From Ricordea florida (taxonomy: Eukaryota; Cnidaria; Anthozoa; Corallimorpharia; Ricordeidae): a DNA stretch of 64,000 nt. Below the pieces are notes generated by a model that saw nothing but the letters and a program-made list of their open reading frames with translations, had not been told where the DNA came from and did no database searches. The position numbers and the translations under genes were made by a program. How positions within the stretch are numbered: the stretch's first letter is position 1; every line of letters starts with the position of its first letter. Positions 28,301 through 38,228 of the stretch are shown here, piece after piece. The DNA lies in the NCBI GenBank assembly GCA_949710005.1, contig OX453276.1, forward strand, positions 13,559,133-13,623,132. The letters run 5' to 3'.

Positions 28301-30217
28301 ATGGCAGAAGAAGCAAAGAAAATAAGGACAACCGCGAAAACACGCTTCACGAGAAGACGGAACGAATTCTTAAAGTCCGTCAGAGAAAATAGAGGTATTG
28401 ACACTGTAAAGAGAACTTTTGTTGAACTTCATGAAGCATGGAGTACAGTCGAAGGTAAGCACGATCTTTATACCTTACACTTAACGGAAGAAGAAATTGA
28501 ACATAACGAAACATGGATCAACGAATTACAAGAACTTTACAACGAAGCAGCAGCTATCCAAATTCAATATATAAACGATCAGGTCCAGCTCGAGAAAAGG
28601 CAAAGAGAAGAAATAAGTCGCCAAGAAGTGATAAGAATAGAGCAGGAGAAGTTTCAGCGATTGTTAGATCAAATGAACTTAAGGAAGAAATCACAGGAAA
28701 CAATCTTTGAAACCCTTACAAATTACGCTCAAAGCCTAATGGAATCACATGACGGTGGCCAAGACGCGCCTGCAGCCTTACGCAAAACTGCGAGAGAATT
28801 GGAAGTTGCACTAGCCAATTGCAATGAACTACACAACAAATTACTCGAGCTCCTGAACACCGAGAGAGCAAAATACGAGATTAAATGGATCCGTGAAATT
28901 TACGAGCGCTACAACGAAATGAGTGGCAAAATCGAATCATTTATCGCCAAAGGAAAGAATGTCGAAAGCACGCAAAGGCAAAATCCTCTACAATTGGAAA
29001 AGGTCAAGATGCCTTCGTTCACGGGCGAAATAAGAGACTATCCTAGATTTAAAACCGACTTTGAAAGGCAAGTCATGCCGACGATAAGCATCGAAAACGT
29101 GCCTTATATACTTCGTTCATGTCTCAGCAAGGAAGCAGCTAGTACGGTAAAAAGTATTGACGACGATCTCGATGCTATGTGGAAGCGACTAGATGAGAAA
29201 TACGGCGATCCCGCAAAGGTTGTAGATGTTATAATGAACGGCATACAGAATACGCGAAACATTAAGGACGGCGAAAACAGGCGACTCATAGAATTTATCA
29301 ACATCATAGAAGACGGCTACAGAGACCTGAAGAGATTAGGATTAGAAAAGGAAATTACCACGACGAGCTCTGTGAGCATAATCGAAAAGAAATTGCCAAC
29401 TGACCTAAAAAGGGAATGGTCGAAATTAGTAACCTGCGAAAGCAGCACTATTGATAAAACGGACAAGTTCCCGAGTCTTCTGAGATTTCTTCTCGATCAA
29501 AAGCAAGCCATCGAATACGAAAACTCCGACTTGCGCACAATTGGTAACGACTTCAAGACCAGAGGCTCTGCATATTATTCAGAAAAAGACGACGATAGAG
29601 TAGCTAACCCGAGTACAAGACGCATTAAATGTCTGATTCATGACAGAGCTTACCACTGGATCGGCGAGTGCAAAGTCTATCTTTCAAAAACTGTGGAAGA
29701 GAGAAGAGCAATCCTAAAGGAAAAGGGTGCCTGCTGGTCATGCCTCAGACGCGGTCACAGAATCCAAGATTGCAGGAACAAGAGAGTATGTGGAGTGAAC
29801 GACTGCACGAAAACACATCATATGACTTTACACAAGGAAAGACAAGAAGCCGACGCATCGGCAAATACATGTAATAACAAAGCAGTAGATACCCAGTGTT
29901 TATTGCAAGTTCAAAAAATTCGAACAAAAAAGGGATGGATTAACGTGTTGTGGGACAACGGCGCTTCCCTCTGTTTCATCACGAACAAAAGAGCGAAGGC
30001 GGAAAAGCTCAAATGGATAAAAACTGAACTATCATTAGTAAAGGTCGGAGGAGTTCGCGAACAATTGGTGTCGTATAAATATAAGATCCCACTGATTGAC
30101 AAGAAGGGACAAGAGCTGCAGATTGATGTATACGGTATCGACAAAATAACGTCCGATATTCCGGCTGTAAACCTAAATGGTGTATACGAGCTATTTAAGA
30201 ATGTACCGAAGAAATAA
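28301..30217 (+). CDS. BEL/Pao Gag and aspartic protease
   Basis: The ATG at 28301 is chosen; the frame upstream lies in the LTR and has only a non-ATG start. The protein has a long charged helical N-terminal region. A capsid-like core follows (MPSFTGEIRDYPRFKTDFER near residue 235), then a zinc knuckle (CWSCLRRGHRIQDC) with a further Cys/His cluster. The retropepsin motif WDNGASLCFITN stands where DTGA or DSGA is usual. Gag packages the RNA; the protease cleaves the polyprotein. A TAA at 30215-30217 ends the frame, but Pol continues in the same frame right after it. The leader between LTR and ATG is only 19 nt. Confidence 0.9.
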   Translation: MAEEAKKIRTTAKTRFTRRRNEFLKSVRENRGIDTVKRTFVELHEAWSTVEGKHDLYTLHLTEEEIEHNETWINELQELYNEAAAIQIQYINDQVQLEKRQREEISRQEVIRIEQEKFQRLLDQMNLRKKSQETIFETLTNYAQSLMESHDGGQDAPAALRKTARELEVALANCNELHNKLLELLNTERAKYEIKWIREIYERYNEMSGKIESFIAKGKNVESTQRQNPLQLEKVKMPSFTGEIRDYPRFKTDFERQVMPTISIENVPYILRSCLSKEAASTVKSIDDDLDAMWKRLDEKYGDPAKVVDVIMNGIQNTRNIKDGENRRLIEFINIIEDGYRDLKRLGLEKEITTTSSVSIIEKKLPTDLKREWSKLVTCESSTIDKTDKFPSLLRFLLDQKQAIEYENSDLRTIGNDFKTRGSAYYSEKDDDRVANPSTRRIKCLIHDRAYHWIGECKVYLSKTVEERRAILKEKGACWSCLRRGHRIQDCRNKRVCGVNDCTKTHHMTLHKERQEADASANTCNNKAVDTQCLLQVQKIRTKKGWINVLWDNGASLCFITNKRAKAEKLKWIKTELSLVKVGGVREQLVSYKYKIPLIDKKGQELQIDVYGIDKITSDIPAVNLNGVYELFKNVPKK

Positions 30218-33200
30218 ATAGAAAGACCAACAGGGGAAGTAGATGTGTTAATCGGCTACGAATATGCCGGCTTTCACCCGCAAAAGGAGCAGAGTTCTGG
30301 ACACTTGCTTTTGCTAAAGAATCGATTCGGCAGATGCATAGCAGGAACTCACCAACAAATTAAAATAACAAAGGACAGGTACGAACTTAATAACGTGCAG
30401 GTACTACATATATCATCTCCAAGCGTGGAAGACTTTTATAACATAGAGAACCTCGGCATTGAATGCACTCCACAGTGCGGAGGATGCAAATGTGGAAAAT
30501 GCTCCCTGGGTAGCAAGAATTATACAATTAAAGAGGAAAGAGAGCTTGCGCTAATTGAAAGGAACATTAAGTACGACAAGGAAGCCAAAAGATGGATCGC
30601 TCAGTATCCATGGATTAAGGATCCTAATGATCTGCCTGACAACAGAAAAGTTGCCTTTGAAAAACTGATTTCAACTGAAAAACGACTTACAAAAAACTCA
30701 GAACATGCAAAAGTCTACAAAGAACAAATACAAGATATGGTTGATCGTAAAGTAGCAAGGAAGCTTTTGATTCAAGAACTAGAAAACTATAAAGGTCCAA
30801 TCCACTATATTTCACACCACGAAGTTCTAAAACCAGACTCCAAATCTACTCCCGTTAGAATTGTATTTAACAGCAGCGCAAATTATATGGGATACGTGTT
30901 GAATGACTATTGGGCGAAGGGACCAGACCTACTGAATAACATACTAGCTGTCCTCATAAGATTCAGAGAACAACGAGTAGCCTTCATTGGTGATATTAAA
31001 AAGATGTACCACACCGTTGGGACAGAGGAACTTGACCAACACACACATCGCTTTCTTTGGCGTGACATGGAAAAAATGAGAGAACCCGATACTTACGTAA
31101 TACAGAGGGTATCATTTGGCGATAAACCCTCCGGCGCAATAGCAACTGTTGCTTTGAGGAAAACCGCAGAAATGGGCAAGGAACACTTTCCAAAAGCCGC
31201 GCAAATAATTCTTAACAGCACATATATGGACGATATCATTGAAAGTGTAGACACACATGAAAGGGCTAATCAACTTACAGATGACATACAAAGGTTATTA
31301 GAGGAGGGAGGATTCAAGCTAAAGGAATGGACCTACTCGAATGATAACTCGAACAGAGATGATACAGAGATACCTGTTGAGCCTTCTACGGTCACAGAAA
31401 AGGTTCTGGGAGTCGTATGGGACCCTAGACAAGATCATTTTAAATTTACAGTTAAATCGAGTTTCTGTACCAAGCGAAAGAAAATGCGAATTCAGAAGAA
31501 CAAGACACCCACGGATATTCGACCCATCCATGGTAATCCAGACGTTTTGACCAAACGGATAATTCTCTCTCAGATTAACAGCATATATGACCCACTTGGA
31601 CTAGCTGGACCGTATACCGTAAGAGCTAAAATACTTATGAGAAGACTGTGGACGAACGAAACCAAGATAAACTGGGACGATCCTATACCAGAAAAATACA
31701 AACGTGAATGGAACACATTTTTTAACGACTTACCAGACATGAAAGAAATCACAATAAAACGATGCATCAAACCAAGTAACTCACTCGAAGATCCCGTTCT
31801 TATTATATTCAGCGATGGATCGAATGACGCTTATGGCGCATGTGCCTACGCTAGATGGAAATTAACGACAGGAGGATTTGATAGTCATCTAATTCTATCA
31901 AAGAATCGCCTCGCCCCAGTCAAAAGGATCTCAATTGACCGAATAGAACTGTGCGGTGCATTGCTTAACAAGAGAATTAAAACAATTCTACAGAAACAGT
32001 GTAGGTACAAATTCCAACGATATTACCACATTGTTGACTCTCAAATAGTACACGCGATGATACACAAAGAATCGTATGGGTTTAATACATTCGCTGCAAC
32101 CCGCATAGGCGAAATTCAAGAAGGTACCGAAAGAGACGACTGGTACTGGACCAAAGGTAAATACAACATTGCTGATTGGTTAACGCGTGGTAAAAAACCA
32201 ACTGAAATAAATCTCAACAGTAACTGGCAGAAAGGACCCGACTTTCTTAAGTTACCGGAAAGCGAATGGCCCATATCAAAGGAAACAACTACACATCGAC
32301 AACTACCGGACACGTTAAAGGTTCTCGCGTCAATTAATGTAACGAGCCTTGCTGAAGAGAACACACTTGCGGACCGAATTAATATCAACAAGTACTCGAA
32401 TTTTGAGAAATTATTAAGAGTGACCGCTAGAGTACTAGCACTATACAAGAGAACACCAAGAGTATCATTCCGAAATGTAACCAAGGAACTAACAACTGAA
32501 GACATCGCAGATGCGGAACTATTCTGGATTAATCACGCACAAAAGATAATGTATGAAGATATCAAAAGAGGAAGATATAAGCGACTCTGCCCTGGAACAT
32601 CTGACGACGGAATATATGTAGTGGGGGGACGCGGACAACGATGGATAGAGATGAGTTACAACAAGCAAGAGCTTATCTTATTACCTTATGAACACCGATT
32701 TTCTAGACTTTACGCAGAACACATTCATCAAAGAGGCCACCTTGGAGTACTATCCACAGCTAGTAAAATTCGATCAAGATTTTGGATAATTCGATTACTT
32801 AGACTGGTTAAAAGTATCAAAAACAACTGCGTAATCTGCAGAAAACTTGAGAAAAAACTTAGCGAACAAGTGATGGGAAAGTTACCCATCGAAAGACTGA
32901 AACCAGCACCAGCATGGCATTCCACAGCTCTTGATTTGTTTGGACCCTTTAAGATTAGAGATGAAATAAAGAAGAGAACAACGGGAAAGGCATACGGTGT
33001 AATATTCAACTGTCTTACTACTCGAGCTGTCCATGTGGACATCTCACCAGATTACAGCACACAGAAATTTCTAATGGTATTGAGACGTTTTGTGTCCATA
33101 AGAGGTTATCCGTCAAAGCTATATTCAGACAATGGGCCCCAACTTGTATCAGCCAATGAAGAATTAAAAAGAATAATAAAGGACTTTGATCAAGAATCAC

Positions 33201-33874
33201 TCAAACAGTTTGGAGTGACGCAAGGCCTTCAATGGATATTCTCATCTGCCGACGCTCCATGGCAAAATGGCGCATCAGAAGCACTTATAAAATCGATTAA
33301 GAAAGCAATTACAGTAGCTGTTGGTGAGAGTGTGATGGCATTCTCGGAATTACAAACAGTGTGTTTCGAAGCAGCCAACCTAGTAAACGAGAGACCAATA
33401 GGTAGACACCCAACCTCACCAGACGATGATTCCTATCTATGCCCAAATGATCTTTTACTTGGTCGATCGACCTCTCGAGTACCAAGTGGACCGTTTACAC
33501 AAACGGAAAACCCGCGATACAGATTTGAATTTATTCAGAGAATCGTAGATAACTTTTGGAAAAGATGGACTAGAGAATATTTTCCGAGCTTAATCATACA
33601 CCAAAAATGGCACACCTCCAAGAGAAACCTTAAACAGGGCGATATCGTTCTTATTCAAGATTCAAACCAGGTTAGAGGTCAGTGGAAACTTGGAAAAGTT
33701 TCTGAAGTATTTCCAGGAGAGGATGGCAAAGTTAGGAAGGTGCATGTAGTCTACAAAAACCCCAAAGCAGGAGAACCCTTGTACAAATATTCTGGAAGAG
33801 GATACGTTACAGTGGAAAGATCGGTTAACAGGCTGGTATTGGTAGTACCAGTCGATGAAAAAGACTCTAACTAA
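30218..33874 (+). CDS. BEL/Pao Pol: reverse transcriptase, RNase H, integrase
   Basis: This frame continues in phase after the TAA at 30215-30217; the first ATG-like position is internal. Domains in order are a protease tail (EVDVLIGYEYAGFHP), reverse transcriptase (PVRIVFNSSA, FIGDIKKMYH, YMDD at about 31223-31234) and RNase H (IFSDGSNDAYGA, RIELCGALL, HIVDSQIV). The integrase follows, with a zinc-binding H..H..C..C segment (HIHQRGHLG..., NCVICRKLEKK) and catalytic D (TALDLFGPF), D (YSDNGPQL) and E (NGASEALIK). The C-terminal domain includes GDIVLIQDSNQVRGQWKLG. This is the canonical BEL/Pao layout. Apart from the upstream stop the frame is intact. Confidence 0.93.
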   Translation: MERPTGEVDVLIGYEYAGFHPQKEQSSGHLLLLKNRFGRCIAGTHQQIKITKDRYELNNVQVLHISSPSVEDFYNIENLGIECTPQCGGCKCGKCSLGSKNYTIKEERELALIERNIKYDKEAKRWIAQYPWIKDPNDLPDNRKVAFEKLISTEKRLTKNSEHAKVYKEQIQDMVDRKVARKLLIQELENYKGPIHYISHHEVLKPDSKSTPVRIVFNSSANYMGYVLNDYWAKGPDLLNNILAVLIRFREQRVAFIGDIKKMYHTVGTEELDQHTHRFLWRDMEKMREPDTYVIQRVSFGDKPSGAIATVALRKTAEMGKEHFPKAAQIILNSTYMDDIIESVDTHERANQLTDDIQRLLEEGGFKLKEWTYSNDNSNRDDTEIPVEPSTVTEKVLGVVWDPRQDHFKFTVKSSFCTKRKKMRIQKNKTPTDIRPIHGNPDVLTKRIILSQINSIYDPLGLAGPYTVRAKILMRRLWTNETKINWDDPIPEKYKREWNTFFNDLPDMKEITIKRCIKPSNSLEDPVLIIFSDGSNDAYGACAYARWKLTTGGFDSHLILSKNRLAPVKRISIDRIELCGALLNKRIKTILQKQCRYKFQRYYHIVDSQIVHAMIHKESYGFNTFAATRIGEIQEGTERDDWYWTKGKYNIADWLTRGKKPTEINLNSNWQKGPDFLKLPESEWPISKETTTHRQLPDTLKVLASINVTSLAEENTLADRININKYSNFEKLLRVTARVLALYKRTPRVSFRNVTKELTTEDIADAELFWINHAQKIMYEDIKRGRYKRLCPGTSDDGIYVVGGRGQRWIEMSYNKQELILLPYEHRFSRLYAEHIHQRGHLGVLSTASKIRSRFWIIRLLRLVKSIKNNCVICRKLEKKLSEQVMGKLPIERLKPAPAWHSTALDLFGPFKIRDEIKKRTTGKAYGVIFNCLTTRAVHVDISPDYSTQKFLMVLRRFVSIRGYPSKLYSDNGPQLVSANEELKRIIKDFDQESLKQFGVTQGLQWIFSSADAPWQNGASEALIKSIKKAITVAVGESVMAFSELQTVCFEAANLVNERPIGRHPTSPDDDSYLCPNDLLLGRSTSRVPSGPFTQTENPRYRFEFIQRIVDNFWKRWTREYFPSLIIHQKWHTSKRNLKQGDIVLIQDSNQVRGQWKLGKVSEVFPGEDGKVRKVHVVYKNPKAGEPLYKYSGRGYVTVERSVNRLVLVVPVDEKDSN

Positions 33875-33928
33875 GATATTATAAAAGAGAAATATACTGA
33901 ACATTAACATTTTTCATATTATAAATTT

Positions 33929-33939
33929 GGCGGGGGGAG
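33929..33939 (+). other. polypurine tract of the BEL/Pao element
   Basis: GGCGGGGGGAG lies directly before the 3' LTR and would prime plus-strand DNA synthesis. Confidence 0.75.
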
Positions 33940-34247
33940 TGTTTCGCTCTGTATTAATGAGATAATTGGCTCTGAATTAATTAAAGAATCCTACGCGCGA
34001 AAACGTAACAATGACTAATTAACGGTAATTAGGCCATAACGAGAAACAGCAAACACGGAGACAACCATCGGGTAAATATCTCTCTTTCTAAACAATGTAA
34101 CTGATTTCATTGTATCTAAACTAATCGATGATATATTTCACCAGATTTCGAACACGTGATATACGCAACATAATCCAAGAAAACGTAACAAGAGTGTGTA
34201 ACAGTTTGAAACTGATGGTTGAATAAAATACATCACAAAACAATACA
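33940..34247 (+). repeat. 3' LTR of the BEL/Pao element
   Basis: 308 bp with no difference seen from 27974-28281; followed by the target duplication AAAAC. Confidence 0.95.
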
Positions 34248-34272
34248 AAAACAAAGAACGAAATTCGCGCAT

Positions 34273-34301
34273 TTCGTTTGCATTACTTTTTCACAATACT
34301 G
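34273..34301 (-). repeat. Tc1/mariner-like right TIR (29 bp)
   Basis: Exact inverse of 10017-10045; followed by TA at 34302-34303. Confidence 0.85.
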
Positions 34302-34303
34302 TA

Positions 34304-35186
34304 CAGCGACTTGGCTCAAATACTAGCGTACAAAAACCCTTAGCAACCGAAATAAAAAAAATTACGGAAACTGTTGCTAAGGATGTAACAATGACACCCT
34401 TTTAATTAATAACGAATTGGCGGCGGGATTTTTAAATTTATTGAAAACAAGATCAAAGCTCAAAACTACACTAAAATCGTAAGCCAAGGGTACTAATTCG
34501 CGTTTTTTCAAAATTTTGACTTTTTACCCGAAATTTAGGGTTAACTACCACCTTAAGTAACAAGGTCGCTAGACTAGAACAATTCTGAATATCCTGAGTG
34601 AGTATATATGCACTCCGAAGCACAGCAAGCTGTTGCAGAGCTGAATATGATCAACAAACAATTTCTTGCGCGCTGCTTAGCATCCAGGCTTGACCGCAGG
34701 GTTGTGACCGTGCGTGACCAACCTATTTAGGTTATTTGTAATATACCCTCTGGTTATAAACGCATCAGAACTCCCCCCCCCCCCAACTACTTTATATTTA
34801 GTTTCGATAAACTGATTCGTTCAAGTTTTGTCGGATGAAAAACAACCTGATACAAAAACTTTAAAAAAGATCATTTAAAAACAACCCCGTATTGCTAATC
34901 ACCAGCGACAGTCAGATAAGTAATCAGTAATGATCAAGCAAGTCTAGTTACTTTATCGACTTTTTTATTTGAGTTGATTTTGATTTTATTTTAGGTGAAG
35001 CTCTTTGGTTTTTTAATTTACATCATCTGGTCATGATCGCACAAACCCCACCCCCACCGCCCCCCCTCCCACATCACAAACCATCAGGCCTGACACACCA
35101 TCATATGACAAGTCTCTCTTTATGCAGATCGGAGCCATTCAAATAGCTGTTTAATACAGGAATAGTTCCGAGTGTTTGTATAGGTA
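34304..35186. other. no gene; low-complexity C tracts
   Basis: Non-coding sequence with C-rich runs near 34771-34785 and 35046-35068. No repeat boundary or RNA gene was recognised. Confidence 0.45.
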
Positions 35187-35302
35187 ATAGCATGGTTTGT
35201 AGTGATATTTGGTATAAATACCACGAGGGATATTTCAAAATTGTTGTATGTAATTTCAAGAGCCGTTAGGCAAGTGAAATTTTAGACAATTTTGAAATAT
35301 CT

Positions 35303-35334
<32 letters not shown>

Positions 35335-35344
35335 ATCATGCTAT
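35187..35344. mobile_element. fold-back MITE (about 158 bp)
   Basis: The left arm (from 35187, ATAGCATGGTTTGTAGTGAT...) is inverted at 35285-35344 with few mismatches over about 58 bp. The loop is about 40 nt. There is no coding content. Confidence 0.65.
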
Positions 35345-35770
35345 TATTTGTTTATACTACTACTCGCAAAAGGTTTGTAATTTTCACATGTAGGTATTTC
35401 AAATTAAGCAGAAATACCACTGCTCTTAGCCAATCAAATTACAGAAATTTCTCAAATAGTAGTATGAGTCCGAACCGAACGCTGTTCACCAACACCGTGA
35501 CAATTTCCCATCTTTGTAGGTACTGTTCAACACTAGAAAAAGGTTCCGACTGCCGATGTAAGTGAAATTTTAAGGTTCATACGTCAACTTCTTGCTTCTT
35601 TCATTGCGTAAGACGAAACAGACGTCACACATCACAACGACGTTAGTGATATCGTTGTCCAGTGTGACGTGTGGCTGAAAGTTAAGCTTTAACTTATTGA
35701 ATAATAACTATTTTTATCCTCCAATTAAAGGTCGGAGCCATTCCTGTATTTAGACGCTAGTTGTTTTCTT

Positions 35771-36211
35771 ATGAGAGAGCAAGGAATTCGTGGCAAAAGA
35801 CCAACGAGAATATATAATTCTAAAGAATCTAGGACCGTGAAAAGGAAGACGAAAAAGCCTGAGTGGGATGTGAGTACTTATTTCTACTTTTTTGCCTCAC
35901 TTTGGTACATTATTGATAGACAAGACGATCTAAGATCGCAAGTCCGACAACAGGTAGACGTGCTGTTATGGGAGCAACTTCAGAATACCCGGCCACAATT
36001 GCGTGACATTAATCTCGTGCTCCCGTGGTTCCGCAGTCGCGATGTCAATCATGAAATAAAAAAAGAGAAAGGGGCCAAAAAATATTTTAAAAGGAATAAA
36101 GTGGATGGAGTGGGTATAGAACTAGTGCTCCTGCAGTCCCGCAGTCCCGCAGTCCCGCAGTTGGAAAAAAAGGATATGACATGGATTACTTGTTTTCGGC
36201 ACATCGATTAG
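35771..36211 (+). CDS. uncharacterised ORF overlapping dispersed repeat
   Basis: This is a 146-residue open frame with a basic start (RGKRPTRIYNSKESRT) and no recognised domain. Part of it (35918-35970) is the repeat shared with 2617-2680, and its end runs into a 51-bp satellite unit. It is probably a repeat-derived frame and not a host gene. Confidence 0.25.
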   Translation: MREQGIRGKRPTRIYNSKESRTVKRKTKKPEWDVSTYFYFFASLWYIIDRQDDLRSQVRQQVDVLLWEQLQNTRPQLRDINLVLPWFRSRDVNHEIKKEKGAKKYFKRNKVDGVGIELVLLQSRSPAVPQLEKKDMTWITCFRHID

Positions 36212-36985
36212 GCCTTTTTTTTTTTAATCACTTGGTTTACGGGACCGCCGACGTTGAATTTCCCGATTTCAGAAAAAAAATAAAATTGAAAATTTTGTAA
36301 TTTTTTTTTCCCGCCGATCGTATACTTCAAATGTGCTTTTTTATTTTCAAAAGCGGAGAAAATAAAACCTCATATTGTCATATTTTCGGAAATAAAACTA
36401 TTCAAATGGCCAAGGTGTGTTTTATTTTCATTCATTTTCGTGAGATGTAATAGTCTACCAGCACATATTTTATTTACTTGTGCACTAGGCCTACTTGCCA
36501 AATATTGTGTAATTTCCTTCCAGATCTCGGTATGGAGAGAACCACATCTCCCTGTCAGAATAGGGACTAGTCTTTGATACATGTAGTGCCGTAGTATGAA
36601 AATTGTTCTGTTATACAAGTCAAAAGAATTGAATAAAACGCTTTTGATACAGATATAAAACTTTTTATTTTATTTTTCTGTTCGATATAAAATTGTACAC
36701 GTTGCCTGAAAAAAAGGTTGAATATTCTATTTTATTTTTATTTTTATTTTTATTCCCCCTTCCGACACTAGTTTTTTCCAGAAATGTCCCGTAAACCAAG
36801 TCATTAAAAAAAGGCCTTATAGAACGAGGTATGTTCATGTGTATTGTGCTTATTTTCGGCACATGGATTATAGAACGAGGAATATTCATGTGTATTGTGC
36901 TTGTTTTCGGCACATGGATTATAGAACGAGGAATATTCATGTGTATTGTGCTTGTTTTCGGCACATGGATTATAGAACGAGGTAT
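36175..36985. repeat. 51-bp tandem repeat interrupted by a MITE
   Basis: Units of about 51 bp (TATAGAACGAGGAATATTCATG...GTGCTTGTTTTCGGCACATGGAT) run from 36817 to 36985 in three full copies plus a partial one. A partial unit (TTGTTTTCGGCACATCGAT) lies at 36190-36210, before the MITE at 36211-36816. The array was therefore split by the insertion. The repeat happens to stay open in one frame, giving a spurious repetitive peptide. Confidence 0.75.
36211..36816. mobile_element. Harbinger-like MITE (606 bp), TTA target duplication
   Basis: The left terminus GGCCTTTTTTTTTTTAATCA then CTTGGTTTACGGGA is inverted at the right end (TCCCGTAAACCAAG...AAAGGCC, to 36816). TTA flanks both sides (36208-36210 and 36817-36819), interrupting a satellite unit. 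A TTA duplication fits PIF/Harbinger. The interior is A/T-rich with no ORF of note. Confidence 0.75.
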
Positions 36986-37098
36986 TTGTTTCCATGTGCA
37001 AATTTTTATTGACTGCAGGACTGCTGGAGCAGAACTTCAATGTCATGCAATCGTGGCCGGAAGTTTAGCCCCAACGGAAATGTGGCATCTTTGTTGTC

Positions 37099-37490
37099 GT
37101 TTCCTTGAGTTTCATCGCGAGGCACCTTGTCTTTATCAGCAAATGCTCTTCTGTCACTCTGTCCACATTTTCTGTTCACTGGTAACTCGTTTGATTTCTG
37201 GTTTGATTCTTTTGAGACATTCACTAAATCATTTGATTCTTTTGCTATTTTCAGTTCGCGGAACAACCCGTTTCGAAATACGCTCATTACACACACCATC
37301 TTTTAGAGTGGGTCTACCGCGAACGGTTTGTGGGTCTGTATGTTCGAGCGTAGAAAAGATGACACCATTTGTTTTCAACATATTTGCCATCGACTTCAAC
37401 ATCGTAGAAAGAAGGTTGCGCCCGTATTACGTGTCTGCGGTATTCCCCATTGCACGTGACTGCGATTTGCGATGAAACTCGAGGGTAAAC
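37099..37490. mobile_element. short TIR element, copy B
   Basis: Same family and orientation as 2739-3116. It has the same CTCGAGTTTCA-type ends and differs by small indels (for example an extra segment near 37380). See copy A. Confidence 0.6.
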
Positions 37491-37499
37491 CTATAGTCG

Positions 37500-38200
37500 G
37501 TTGCCCGACTAATAAATCTCGCAGCAAATTGAGGCGTCAAACCATCGAAATCGAAAATATCGATTTTCTCACAAAATTGGATTTAACTCACAAAATAAAC
37601 CCCAGAACCTTCTTAATCTCACTAAAATCTTCCTTTAGACTCAAATAAGGTTAGGTTAGGTTTTGAGTTGTGGCCGCGATTTATTGATTTTGCTCGATTT
37701 TTGTGTGCATTCACTGTTAAATGCCAAAATGCCAACCCAAACCAACCTTCTTCAGGCTTACCTTTGATAGGTGTGTACCATTCCTAATCAGCGACCGATT
37801 ACTTTTTTTCTTTTACTTGCAATAGTAATTCATTGGATATAATTTGGTGTAGCCATTAAAAAGCAATGTCAAGGTTCAAAGGCTGAAAATTGCCACTTTA
37901 TAATAGCCAATGGGTTATTTGCAAATAAGATGATTACTAGAGACCGTGTAAATTCACTGTGGCCGAAAATTTCGACAACAAATGAAGAAAGGGCTAAGGA
38001 TCAATCTGCATTGTTTTAACCCATGAGTTAAACCTTTTGCCCTGTTTGCATACCTTCTTAACGACAGAATATTTAATCGCAGGCTCGACTGCTATTATAG
38101 GAGAGGAGTGGAGGGCCTCAAAAAATATCGATCAATTTTAGAAAATAGAGGAGGGGGGGGGAGGAGTTGGTTGGAAGGTTACAAAATGTTGTGATGGGGA
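37500..38200. other. no gene recognised
   Basis: AT-rich sequence with a G-run near 38151-38163. No motif was found. Confidence 0.4.
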
Positions 38201-38228
38201 GAAATGATAGGCATTTCATCATTAAAAC

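Larger units (their letters stand above)
27974..34247 (+). mobile_element. BEL/Pao LTR retrotransposon, 6.3 kb
   Basis: Two 308-bp LTRs starting TG and ending CA show no difference on inspection. Both sides are flanked by the 5-bp target duplication AAAAC (27969-27973 and 34248-34252). The interior encodes Gag with a zinc knuckle, an aspartic protease, reverse transcriptase with YMDD, RNase H and an integrase in the BEL/Pao order. A GGCGGGGGGAG polypurine tract precedes the 3' LTR. LTR identity indicates a recent insertion into the subterminal repeat of the Tc1/mariner-like element. One in-frame stop separates Gag-protease from Pol. Confidence 0.95.
10017..34301. mobile_element. Tc1/mariner-like element, host of the nested insertions
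   Basis: The left end at 10017 begins CAGTATTGTGAAAAAGTAAT and the first 29 bp are exactly inverted at 34273-34301. Both ends are flanked by TA (10015-10016 and 34302-34303), as for Tc1/mariner insertion. Removing the Polinton and BEL insertions leaves about 1.5 kb, which suits the superfamily. The only protein trace is a 61-residue helix-turn-helix ORF at 10663-10848; no DDE domain remains, so it is defective. Both subterminal regions are filled with degenerate TTCGCGAA-type palindromes. Confidence 0.75.

Noticed and set aside
36831-37475. 214-residue frame with repeated MCIVLVFGTWIIERGIF units
   Set aside because: The frame is a by-product of the 51-bp tandem repeat running into the short TIR element; no protein family.
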